Below the pieces are notes generated by a model. The model did not search any database. It was given only the letters and a program-made list of their open reading frames with translations, and was not told where the DNA came from. Of a DNA stretch of 64,000 bases, positions 1-7,950 are shown one piece after another (position 1 is the first letter of the stretch; each line of letters begins with the position of its first letter). This DNA is from Pedobacter ginsenosidimutans (GTDB lineage Bacteria > Bacteroidota > Bacteroidia > Sphingobacteriales > Sphingobacteriaceae), in the NCBI RefSeq assembly GCF_001442625.1, contig NZ_LMZQ01000007.1:1-64000 (forward strand), given 5' to 3'. Made by a program: the position numbers and the translations under genes.

Positions 1-1
1 T

Positions 2-100
2 GCAGCACCTGATTTTATTGCAGAAAAGAAAAATTGGAAAATCGTGGAGAGTATTAACGTGCCGGAATTTTTGGATTATACGTTTGAGGTTGGGGTTTAG
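2..100 (+). CDS. 3' end of an unidentified gene (partial)
   Basis: An open frame enters from the left edge and stops with TAG at 98-100, giving the last 32 residues of a protein that ends in EFLDYTFEVGV. No start is in the window. The fragment is too short to assign to a family. Codon use (GAA, AAA, ATT) matches the surrounding genome. It is convergent with the helicase gene at 335-3721, with a palindromic repeat between them. Confidence 0.5.
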   Translation, partial: AAPDFIAEKKNWKIVESINVPEFLDYTFEVGV

Positions 101-113
101 ATATAGGGGCTTA

Positions 114-229
114 CGTCATTTCGACTGAAGCTTGCCGATTTTTCATCGGCAGCGGAATGGAGAAATCTTTGAACGTTAAAACAATCTTAAAAGATTTCTC
201 GACTTCGTTGCACTCCGCTCGAAATGACG
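114..229. repeat. Dispersed palindromic intergenic repeat
   Basis: Outer arms CGTCATTTCGA (114-124) and TCGAAATGACG (219-229) are perfect inverted repeats. Nested inside are a hairpin at 135-149 (CCGAT...ATCGG) and the pair GAGAAATCTTT (160-170) with AAAGATTTCTC (190-200). A second member lies at 3846-3926, and a related half element (CCTTCGACAGGCTCAGGATGACA) spans about 285-307. The family resembles the short REP-like palindromes common between convergent genes in Bacteroidota. It may also serve as a terminator for the helicase gene. Confidence 0.75.
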
Positions 230-334
230 ATCAGATAAGGCACATTGGTGTCTTCACGAACCAAAATTAGATTTATCCGCATGGTCCTTCGACAGGCTCA
301 GGATGACAATCCAAATGGATTTAGCGAACTTATA

Positions 335-3300
335 TTAACTCAGCAAGCCCAATAATTCTTTCTTGGTGAGGTTTTTAAACAAACTTCCATCTGTCTGGAT
401 CAGATCCTTAACCAGATCTTTTTTTGTGGCCTGAAGCTTCATAATTTTCTCTTCTATGGTATCAGGGCAGATTAAACGGACAGCCATCACATTTTTATGC
501 TGACCAATCCGGTATGCCCGATCGATAGCCTGGTTTTCTACCGCAGGGTTCCACCATGGGTCGACCAGGTAAACATAATCAGCTTCGGTAAGGTTCAATC
601 CGGTACCACCAGCCTTTAAACTGATCAGAAAAACCGGAATATCAGCATTTTGCTGAAAAGAGGTAACCACTTCGGCTCTTTTACGGGTTTGCCCTGTAAG
701 GTATTCATATTTAATACCACGGTTTTCCAATTGTTTTTTAATCAGATCGAGCATGGTTACAAACTGAGAAAAAACAAGGATTTTATGTTTTCCGGCCTTG
801 CTCTCAATCTGCTCCATCAGCACATCAATTTTTGAAGAAGCCTGTAAATACGATTTTCCATCTGCCAATAATGCCGCTGAATTGCAGATCTGCCTTAGGG
901 TGGTAATACTTTTCAGCACGTGCATCGAACTTTTAGGCAATTCATCTTCCTGTTTACCCAGAATAAAATCCTGAATTTCCTTTTTGTTCGCTTCGTATAC
1001 CTCGCGCTGCTCTGCTCCCATTTCACAATACAGAACAATTTCCGTTTTATCGGGAAGTTCTTTTGCCACCTGTTCTTTTGTTCTCCGCAGGATGAAAGGT
1101 CTTATTTTTTTTTGAAGTTCTTCTGCCCTTCTACTATCCTTAAACTGATCGATCGGGGTTGAATATAAATCGGCAAACTGCTGTTTACTACCAAACAAAC
1201 CCGGACAAGCGAATGACAGCTGCCCGTACAAATCAAAGGTATTGTTCTCTATCGGCGTTCCAGTCATGGTTACTTTATTCCTCGATTGCAACATCCGAAC
1301 GGCTTTATAACGTTGTGAATCTGGGTTTTTAATCAGCTGCGATTCATCTAAAAAGATATAGTTAAAGCGGTAATCTTTTAAGAAACGGATATCAGAGAGC
1401 AGCGTTCCGTAAGAGGTTAAAATGATTTCGTAATCATCGAAAGTATCAGTCGTTTTGGTCCGTTCGCCAGCATAAATGGTTTTTATCTTTATAGATGGCG
1501 CAAACTTCTCTACTTCGGCTTTCCAGTTAAATATTAACGAAGCCGGAACCACCACAAGATTTGTGTTGTGTTTTACTTTTTCGCGCTGTGATAAAATGAA
1601 AGCCAAAACCTGAATGGTTTTACCCAATCCCATATCATCGGCCAAACAAGAACCAAAGTTAAAATCATCTAAAAAGTTAAGCCAGTTTAAACCGTCTTTT
1701 TGGTAATGGCGCAGCGTTGCTGTTAAACCTTTTGGCACTTCAACTTCCTGAATCGAATCAGTCCCTTCAAATTTCTGTTTATAAAGTTTCAATTCGTTCT
1801 TTACATCACCATCCAATAAAGCATCTTCATAAAGCTCGTTTATAGAAGCAAACTTAATTTTTGGGGTAAGAATGGCATCTTCGGTTACTTCGCCCGCACT
1901 AAAATAAGCGGCAAATTTTTCGATCCACTCATGCGGCAGTATGCCCTGCGTTCCATCATCAAGTGTTACAAACTTACTTTTGTTCCTGATCGATTTATGC
2001 AGATGCTTCAGCGCAACCTGTTGTTTGCCAAACTTTACTTTTACTTTGGTTTCGAACCAATCTGTCCCACTTAAAACCTCGATATTAATTTTAGCCTGAA
2101 ATTCGCTTAATTTATTGTTTTTGAGCTGGTTGAAACCTAAAATATGAATGCCTTTGTTCCGCCATACCTCAAAAGCTTCGAGAAACCAGGCTTCTTCCAG
2201 GAACCGTTTGCGGTGCAGGTAAAAAGAATCGTTGGTTTCCTGATCGTAGAAATAAGGATGCTGTTTCAATACGTTTCCGATAAACTGGAGCTCGGTATTT
2301 TCGTCGCGGTGTAAGGTAAAAAGGTTACCCAATTTATCCTGCGCCTGAATCTGTTTTTTAGACAGCACAGGTATTTCTAAATTCCCATAGCGCATTACCG
2401 GTGTAAGGAGAATATAATCTTCAGATTCAGAGAGATAAATCAGTTGCTCGTTTTCGAGATCGAAACCTTTTTCTTCGATCTGGCTTTTGGTGGCAGGTTT
2501 TAAATAAGAATAATCGACATGGATACTTCCTTCTAAAGGCACCAAAATAACTTTTTGAAACTCAGGATATTTAGTTTTATGCAGGATTAACCTGTTGCTC
2601 TGCTTTTTGAAAAACCCGATTACGCGTAGAAAATCCAACCTTCCAACTAAATAAAGTTGATTGTTAAGTTTAACAAAATACTGGTGTACCAATACCAGGT
2701 TATCCAGCTCATAAGATTTCCCTTCGATGATCAGCCGGCCTGTAATTTCGTAATAATCATCGCGTTGATTTACAGAAAGACGCAGGTCTACTTCCAATAA
2801 ATGAACATCAACCGCTGTAATGGTCGACGCTTGAATAGCGACAGACTGCTTACCATCCTGCAGGTAAAAAGGAATCTGTTTAGGATTTTTAACGATCGCT
2901 TTTAAGGCTTCAATCTCCGCCTCGCTTTGATCGCTATTGTAATTCTGTTGAAAAGTGGTAATGCCACTATAAAACTTTACCTGATCGTTGTCATCTGTTT
3001 TAAACAGTAAATCAGCCGGATTAATTCCTTTTATCGGATTTTTAACCTTGCCGCTTTTAGTGGTTTCGGCCTCAAATAATTCTACCGTTAAATTGTTGTA
3101 ATAGCGGTGTTGCCCAAAAACCAGGATCATTTTATCCTGATCGTTTTTAGCTTGCACTTTTGCTTTGGTTTTATTCGCCGGCAGTAAAAGTTCCTGTAAA
3201 TTTTGCTGGGCTTCTTTATTGAATGCCTGGAGGGCATCCATTTTTGGGCGGATAGCTACCTGGCCGTTTTCATAGCGGAGATTAAACAGAAGATCGAGGT

Positions 3301-3721
3301 TTTCTTCTTTTTCTAAACCATAGTCAATTGCTATTTTTAAAAGCTTTTGCTTCCGAAGGTTAGCATCAAAGAAAATAAGCAGATCCTGGCGCTGAAGAAT
3401 ATTGTACAAAACCCTTGCCTGATGCTCACACAATTTATGCTTCGGTGTTGCACAACGGCAAGAAAGTTTTACGGATTTTTCATCCTGCCGCACCTGAACG
3501 ATCGGGAAGGGCAATCCAGAGGCCTCATCGCTAAAGGCTGCAAAATCGATTTCAATCTGCTCTGGGAAAAGTTGGTAAAAGCCCTTAACATCCGTATGGA
3601 TCAATCCGCTTAAATGTTTGAGGATAACAATCTGGCTCAGATTTTTCAGGTTAAAATCCTTTAAAATATAATCGTAAGGGTTTTGCTCTGATACTTGATG
3701 CTCGGTTACCTGTTCACTCAT
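335..3721 (-). CDS. SWIM-domain SNF2-family DNA helicase
   Basis: A 1128-residue cytoplasmic ATPase of the SNF2/RapA-like helicase superfamily. An N-terminal SWIM zinc finger is visible at about residues 86-98 (CRC...CEH). A long middle region of unknown function follows, then the helicase core: Walker A DDMGLGKT near 697, Walker B LDES near 792 (DES in place of the usual DEAH/DEGH), the TGTPIEN motif, and motif VI QAIDRAYRIGQ near 1067. Such proteins remodel protein-DNA complexes using ATP; the substrate of this subfamily is not known. It starts with ATG at 3721 and is transcribed away from the rhamnose operon, separated from it by a palindromic repeat. Confidence 0.9.
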   Translation of the reverse strand: MSEQVTEHQVSEQNPYDYILKDFNLKNLSQIVILKHLSGLIHTDVKGFYQLFPEQIEIDFAAFSDEASGLPFPIVQVRQDEKSVKLSCRCATPKHKLCEHQARVLYNILQRQDLLIFFDANLRKQKLLKIAIDYGLEKEENLDLLFNLRYENGQVAIRPKMDALQAFNKEAQQNLQELLLPANKTKAKVQAKNDQDKMILVFGQHRYYNNLTVELFEAETTKSGKVKNPIKGINPADLLFKTDDNDQVKFYSGITTFQQNYNSDQSEAEIEALKAIVKNPKQIPFYLQDGKQSVAIQASTITAVDVHLLEVDLRLSVNQRDDYYEITGRLIIEGKSYELDNLVLVHQYFVKLNNQLYLVGRLDFLRVIGFFKKQSNRLILHKTKYPEFQKVILVPLEGSIHVDYSYLKPATKSQIEEKGFDLENEQLIYLSESEDYILLTPVMRYGNLEIPVLSKKQIQAQDKLGNLFTLHRDENTELQFIGNVLKQHPYFYDQETNDSFYLHRKRFLEEAWFLEAFEVWRNKGIHILGFNQLKNNKLSEFQAKINIEVLSGTDWFETKVKVKFGKQQVALKHLHKSIRNKSKFVTLDDGTQGILPHEWIEKFAAYFSAGEVTEDAILTPKIKFASINELYEDALLDGDVKNELKLYKQKFEGTDSIQEVEVPKGLTATLRHYQKDGLNWLNFLDDFNFGSCLADDMGLGKTIQVLAFILSQREKVKHNTNLVVVPASLIFNWKAEVEKFAPSIKIKTIYAGERTKTTDTFDDYEIILTSYGTLLSDIRFLKDYRFNYIFLDESQLIKNPDSQRYKAVRMLQSRNKVTMTGTPIENNTFDLYGQLSFACPGLFGSKQQFADLYSTPIDQFKDSRRAEELQKKIRPFILRRTKEQVAKELPDKTEIVLYCEMGAEQREVYEANKKEIQDFILGKQEDELPKSSMHVLKSITTLRQICNSAALLADGKSYLQASSKIDVLMEQIESKAGKHKILVFSQFVTMLDLIKKQLENRGIKYEYLTGQTRKRAEVVTSFQQNADIPVFLISLKAGGTGLNLTEADYVYLVDPWWNPAVENQAIDRAYRIGQHKNVMAVRLICPDTIEEKIMKLQATKKDLVKDLIQTDGSLFKNLTKKELLGLLS

Positions 3722-3845
3722 TTAAACTAAAATAGCTAAGTGATAAAAGTAATCATTAATAAGTTTTAGCTAAAACTCCTTTTTAGATTTTTATGCACAA
3801 TGTACTCAAGTAAGCTTTTAATATCGATGAATTCCCTTATGGTGT

Positions 3846-3926
3846 CGTCATCTCGACTGAAGCTTAGCGAAATGGAGAGATCTATGAGTCATATTAATAG
3901 ATTTCTCTGCTGCGCTCGAAATGACG
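3846..3926. repeat. Dispersed palindromic intergenic repeat
   Basis: Arms CGTCATCTCGA (3846-3856) and TCGAAATGACG (3916-3926), with inner arms AGAGATCTA and TAGATTTCTCT. It belongs to the same family as 114-229, including the shared ACTGAAGCTT after the left arm. It sits just downstream of the GntR gene, so it may act as its terminator. Confidence 0.7.
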
Positions 3927-3937
3927 GATCTCCTATG

Positions 3938-4969
3938 TTAAAGCGATTTACGCAGGTTCAAATAAAAAGGTACTGCTATCTTCTCGGTTTTTCCGTTGAG
4001 GATAAACTCGGCGGCCTGAGCGCCCAATTCGCTAAAATCAGTCGAAATGGTCGTAATCCCATCTAAAATAATCCTTTTTAAGGGTGTTTCGTTATAAGAA
4101 ATTACACCAACATCTTTCCCGATTTTAAGTTTTTGGGCAATTAAACGTTCAATGAGTGTTACCAGGTCATCTTCCATGAGATTAATGTACACCTCACCAG
4201 GATTAATTTCTTCGTCTTTAATGTTATGAATTACTTTATGATCGAAAGCATACTGCTGGCAGAACCTATAAAAACCGGTGAGTATTTCGTGTGGAAAATA
4301 GCTGTTTTTTGGGAAGATAATTTTTAAGGTTCGGTAATGAGAAAGCCGATCTAAAGCCTGTTCTAAAGCCGCGTAGATATCCTGTGCAAAGTTTTCGTAA
4401 GCCGCAGCATAATCACCTGTTACTCCTGGCAACAATTTATCAAGGATAACCAATTTTTCTTTTGGTATGGTGTTGATAATTTCGTGTGCATTTTCGCCAC
4501 CTTCTAAAAAATGTGGAATAATTACAAAATGCGAATAATCATCACGTTTGGTGACAATCATTTTTTTAAACAGCGCGAAATCGTTGTTGTAGATATAAAA
4601 ATCAATCGCAGCACGCTCGCCCAATGTTTTGGTAAAGGAATCGTAAATGATCTTTTTGTGCGTACTGAGTTTATTAAAAAGCAGACAAACCTTTAGTTTA
4701 CGCGAGAAATCGGTATTGATAATGAAATAACCCTTTCCTGGCACAGAATCAACCACCCCTAGTTTCCGGAGGTTACGGTAACCTTTTTCGGCGGTATCCC
4801 TCGACATTTCCAAACTGAAGCTCAGTTCATTAATAGACGGTAATAAACTATTTTTCAGAAGTTTACCACTTTCAATTGCGGCCAAAATAGCATTGGTTAA
4901 CTGCTTGTATTTTGGCGTCGACGAATACTCATCGACGTTAATGTAGGGGATTAAATCTTCTGGTTTCAA
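3938..4969 (-). CDS. GntR-family regulator of L-rhamnose catabolism
   Basis: A 343-residue transcription factor. Residues about 10-80 form a GntR winged helix (TPKYKQLTNAILAAIESG, then LPSINELSFSLEMSRDTAEKGYR). From about residue 90 the rest resembles a LacI/periplasmic-binding-type sensor domain. The start codon read is TTG at 4969; no in-frame ATG lies upstream. It is the last gene of the rhamnose cluster, 42 bases after the kinase, and by position most likely senses L-rhamnose or a pathway intermediate. Two near-identical 11-base palindromic motifs sit directly upstream of its start (4987-4997 and 5003-5013), so autoregulation is plausible. The ligand is inferred from context only. Confidence 0.85.
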   Translation of the reverse strand: MKPEDLIPYINVDEYSSTPKYKQLTNAILAAIESGKLLKNSLLPSINELSFSLEMSRDTAEKGYRNLRKLGVVDSVPGKGYFIINTDFSRKLKVCLLFNKLSTHKKIIYDSFTKTLGERAAIDFYIYNNDFALFKKMIVTKRDDYSHFVIIPHFLEGGENAHEIINTIPKEKLVILDKLLPGVTGDYAAAYENFAQDIYAALEQALDRLSHYRTLKIIFPKNSYFPHEILTGFYRFCQQYAFDHKVIHNIKDEEINPGEVYINLMEDDLVTLIERLIAQKLKIGKDVGVISYNETPLKRIILDGITTISTDFSELGAQAAEFILNGKTEKIAVPFYLNLRKSL

Positions 4970-4986
4970 AATGGTTATATTGATAT

Positions 4987-5013
4987 AGGAAATTCTAATA
5001 TAAGGAAATTCCT
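4987..5013. promoter_or_regulatory. Candidate operator pair before the rhamnose regulator
   Basis: AGGAAATTCTA (4987-4997) and AGGAAATTCCT (5003-5013) are repeated with a 16-base period. The second is a perfect palindrome and overlaps the kinase stop codon. Their place immediately before the GntR start suggests binding of this regulator. No binding data are available. Confidence 0.4.
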
Positions 5014-6397
5014 AAAAATCTAGTGTACGTTGTATGGCAGAATAATATTTTAACTGGATCATATCCGTTGGTGCAGGGTTTTCGTTCCAGGCATCATTTA
5101 TTGCTAAAGCCGTACCTATTGCCGTAGCCTGCGAAACTGAAGAGGCATAAACCTCAATATCAGGAATAGAAGTGGCCAACAAATGCATATAAATTGCATT
5201 TTTACCGAAACCACCATCTACAAAAATTCTTTTCACACCTGCATTTAAAATCAGCTTTAATGAATAAATCTGCTGTTTGATCAGGTCGAAAATCAATTGG
5301 TGATAGGCCTCCTCTGCAGTTTGAAATAGATCCAGATTACGCTCGGGAAAAGCAGAGCTTGCAGAAAAACCCTTTTGCTCCTGTTGATTTTCAGGAATTT
5401 TATTGGCCAGTTTCAAAATCATTGAAGGGTTAAACTTCAAATGTTTAAACAGATAGGCCGCACGATCGAAATGTTCTGCTATCCGCTTAAGCTGTACCTC
5501 GTGCTCATAACCTGCAAAAATACGCGAAGCCTTAACCGCTTTCCCTTTAAAATGCATGTAACACAGGCAATCCTGTTTAAGTTCTTCGGCAGTTAGCGGT
5601 TCCTGGTTAAAAGGGTTTAAACTGATACACCAGGTTCCTGTTGAAATGAGTACAAATGGTGTATTAAAATTGGCCAGATAGGGAATCAGCGCGGCAGAAC
5701 TATCGTGCAAACCTACACCAACCTTTACGCTGCTCCCTTCGAAGTCAGTTTTAAGGCTGGAATCTGCTGGGGTAAATGCACCAAATTTCTCGTCGATTTT
5801 TTCAGTAGTAACCCAGTTATGGTATTCACTTTTATTGAAATCCCAAAGCTGGGTGTGGCAGCCGATACTGGTAATATCGGCTACGGCCTTACCCGTAATT
5901 AAATAACTTAAATATTGGGGCAGGTGTAAAGCCCACTTTACCTTTTTAAATATTTCGGGTTTTTCGTGTTTCAGGCGATACAATTGCATCCCTGAATTTA
6001 AGCTACCCAAAATCGGTGAGGCCGTTTCTAACGAAATCTTCTCCTCACCTCCGTATTTTGCATAAAATGCTTTTTTAAGCTCCTCCGGGTATTCTTTTAA
6101 ATAGTTATAAAGCGGTGTTAGGGGATCGCCATTTTCATCGAGATAAACAAAACTGGCACCATAAGTAGAAAAGTTTATGGCCTTAACATCGAACTCTTTT
6201 AACTGCAAAACCTGATGCAGGGAATCGTAAACCGATGAACGCAGGCTTTCGAGATTTTCGCATGGTTCGCCATCTTCATCAACTGTTTCTACAAAACGTG
6301 CAGACCGTTCGTAAACAATACTGTAGTTTTCGTCGATCAGAAACAGTTTTTTGTTCGTTTTCCCAACATCAAATATGGCAATAACAGGTTTAGGCAT
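5012..6397 (-). CDS. rhaB: L-rhamnulokinase (FGGY carbohydrate kinase)
   Basis: A 461-residue sugar kinase that phosphorylates L-rhamnulose with ATP to L-rhamnulose 1-phosphate. The N-terminal FGGY phosphate-binding motif is seen as AIFDVGKTNKKLF. A second ATPase region occurs near GVGLHDSSAALIPYL, and the C-terminal nucleotide-binding part contains FVDGGFGKNAIYMHL. Length fits the FGGY family. It starts with ATG at 6397, 15 bases after the isomerase stop, so the two are surely co-transcribed. Function is assigned from the fold plus flanking rhamnose genes; other deoxysugar kinases of the family look similar. Confidence 0.88.
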   Translation of the reverse strand: MPKPVIAIFDVGKTNKKLFLIDENYSIVYERSARFVETVDEDGEPCENLESLRSSVYDSLHQVLQLKEFDVKAINFSTYGASFVYLDENGDPLTPLYNYLKEYPEELKKAFYAKYGGEEKISLETASPILGSLNSGMQLYRLKHEKPEIFKKVKWALHLPQYLSYLITGKAVADITSIGCHTQLWDFNKSEYHNWVTTEKIDEKFGAFTPADSSLKTDFEGSSVKVGVGLHDSSAALIPYLANFNTPFVLISTGTWCISLNPFNQEPLTAEELKQDCLCYMHFKGKAVKASRIFAGYEHEVQLKRIAEHFDRAAYLFKHLKFNPSMILKLANKIPENQQEQKGFSASSAFPERNLDLFQTAEEAYHQLIFDLIKQQIYSLKLILNAGVKRIFVDGGFGKNAIYMHLLATSIPDIEVYASSVSQATAIGTALAINDAWNENPAPTDMIQLKYYSAIQRTLDF

Positions 6398-6412
6398 TTT
6401 CTATTTCTCTAT

Positions 6413-7693
6413 TTACAAACCTGTGGCAACAGTATTTCCGCGGTGATTAACTAATTTATTTCTAACTTCTAAACCTCGGTATAAAGCGATTGGGGATAAA
6501 GCTGCTCCAGCCCTTAATCTGGCTTCGGCCACTAAAGCCCTTAAATCGCTCCGGAAAGTATTTTGTAAAATTTCCTGTGCTTTGGCTACGTCGTTGTTGT
6601 TCTGCGCTTCGTTTAATGCTTTTCTATCAACCAATAAGGCTTGTGCATAGGCAATCATAATGGCTTCAACAGATTGTAATAAATCCTCTAAGGGGTCTTT
6701 CACATTGTGAGATGCATCGATCATCCAGCCTAAATCTTTTGCATGGTTCATACCTTTTGCATCCATACCTTCTACCAGCTCGTTAAAAATCAAGAACAAT
6801 TGGTAAGGTTTAATGCTACCAGCAGTTAAATCATCATCTCCATATTTAGAATCGTTGAAGTGGAAACCACCCAATTTTCCTTCCATTAACAATAAAGCAA
6901 CAATCTGCTCAATGTTTGCGTTAGGCAAATGATGACCTAAATCAACCAATGTATAGGCTTTTTTACCCAATTTACTTGCATATAACAGTGATTGTCCCCA
7001 ATCGCCAACCGTTGTAGAATAAAAATTTGGTTCGAAGGCTTTATATTCAACAAACATTTTCCAATCTTCTGGCAGTGCTGAATAGATCTCCTGAAGGCTT
7101 TCTAAGGTATTTTCAAAGGCTTTACGGAAATTAAGCTGACCAGGAAAACAAGAACCATCGGCTAGCCAAACGGTTAATGCATCAGATCCTAGCGCGATAC
7201 CATGTTTGATTACTTCTATATTATGCTCAATCGCTTGTTTGCGGACGTCTTTATTTACATTCTGCAATGAACCGAATTTATAGCTATGTGCAGCACCTGC
7301 CTGATCCTGAAAGGTATTCGAGTTCATGGCATCGAATTTTAAACCATAGCCAGATGCCAAAGTTTTTAATTCTTCAGCATTTTGAGGGATATCCCAAGGA
7401 ATGTGAAGCGAAATTGCGCCACTTGCACCATTAAGGGCGTGAAGCAGACCAACATCTTCAATTTTTTCTTCAATGGTACGTGGTTCACCACCAGTAATGG
7501 CAAAACGGCCAAAACGTGTTCCACCTGTACCTAAAGCCCAGCTTGGAATAGCAATCTGAAAATCAACCAGTTTCTGGATTACGCTTTCTACATCAACGTG
7601 GGCCCAATCTTCTTTTAAAAAAGAAAGTTTGCGCTGATGCGAGGTTAAAAGGGAGTCGTTATGTTTTTCTATCTGGTTCTGCTCGATATTCAT
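6413..7693 (-). CDS. rhaI: L-rhamnose isomerase (TIM-barrel sugar isomerase)
   Basis: A 426-residue metal-dependent isomerase converting L-rhamnose to L-rhamnulose. It matches the Pseudomonas stutzeri-type RhaI rather than E. coli RhaA. The metal and substrate residues of the xylose-isomerase-like barrel are visible in order: EYKAFEP, LVDLGHH, GGFHFNDSKYGDDD and MIDASHN. It starts with ATG at 7693. It is followed within 15 bases by the kinase and preceded by a 257-base gap with three hairpins. The leader contains AACCAAATAT (minus strand, 7707-7698), also found before the symporter gene. Confidence 0.92.
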   Translation of the reverse strand: MNIEQNQIEKHNDSLLTSHQRKLSFLKEDWAHVDVESVIQKLVDFQIAIPSWALGTGGTRFGRFAITGGEPRTIEEKIEDVGLLHALNGASGAISLHIPWDIPQNAEELKTLASGYGLKFDAMNSNTFQDQAGAAHSYKFGSLQNVNKDVRKQAIEHNIEVIKHGIALGSDALTVWLADGSCFPGQLNFRKAFENTLESLQEIYSALPEDWKMFVEYKAFEPNFYSTTVGDWGQSLLYASKLGKKAYTLVDLGHHLPNANIEQIVALLLMEGKLGGFHFNDSKYGDDDLTAGSIKPYQLFLIFNELVEGMDAKGMNHAKDLGWMIDASHNVKDPLEDLLQSVEAIMIAYAQALLVDRKALNEAQNNNDVAKAQEILQNTFRSDLRALVAEARLRAGAALSPIALYRGLEVRNKLVNHRGNTVATGL

Positions 7694-7802
7694 GAGAATA
7701 TTTGGTTTATTAGGTTAATTATTTGGCGATACAATCGCCGTTTTCGTTCATCCTCATTAAAACGAAGATGATGATATTATTTACTAAATTTAAAAGTCAT
7801 TT

Positions 7803-7926
7803 CGGTCTGAGCCAGGCACAGACCGATTAAACAACTTACTAAAACTGAATTTAAAATCTATCGCAGTGGTCTGCGTCCCCACAGACCACTGATCAAATTA
7901 TTCGTTTCGTTCTGTGAGGACACAGA
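7803..7926. repeat. Cluster of three related hairpins inside the rhamnose operon
   Basis: Three inverted repeats share the core GTCTG/CAGAC: CGGTCTG...CAGACCG (7803-7825), CAGTGGTCTG...CAGACCACTG (7864-7891) and TCTGTGAGGACACAGA (7911-7926). They fill the gap between the aldolase stop and the isomerase start. They could be a dispersed repeat family or an mRNA processing or stability element between operon segments. Confidence 0.6.
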
Positions 7927-7950
7927 CCGAGGAATTTAACCAAGGATAAG

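Noticed and set aside
3800..4066. Plus-strand frame opposite the GntR gene
   Set aside because: Shadow of the repeat at 3846-3926 and of the regulator gene on the other strand.
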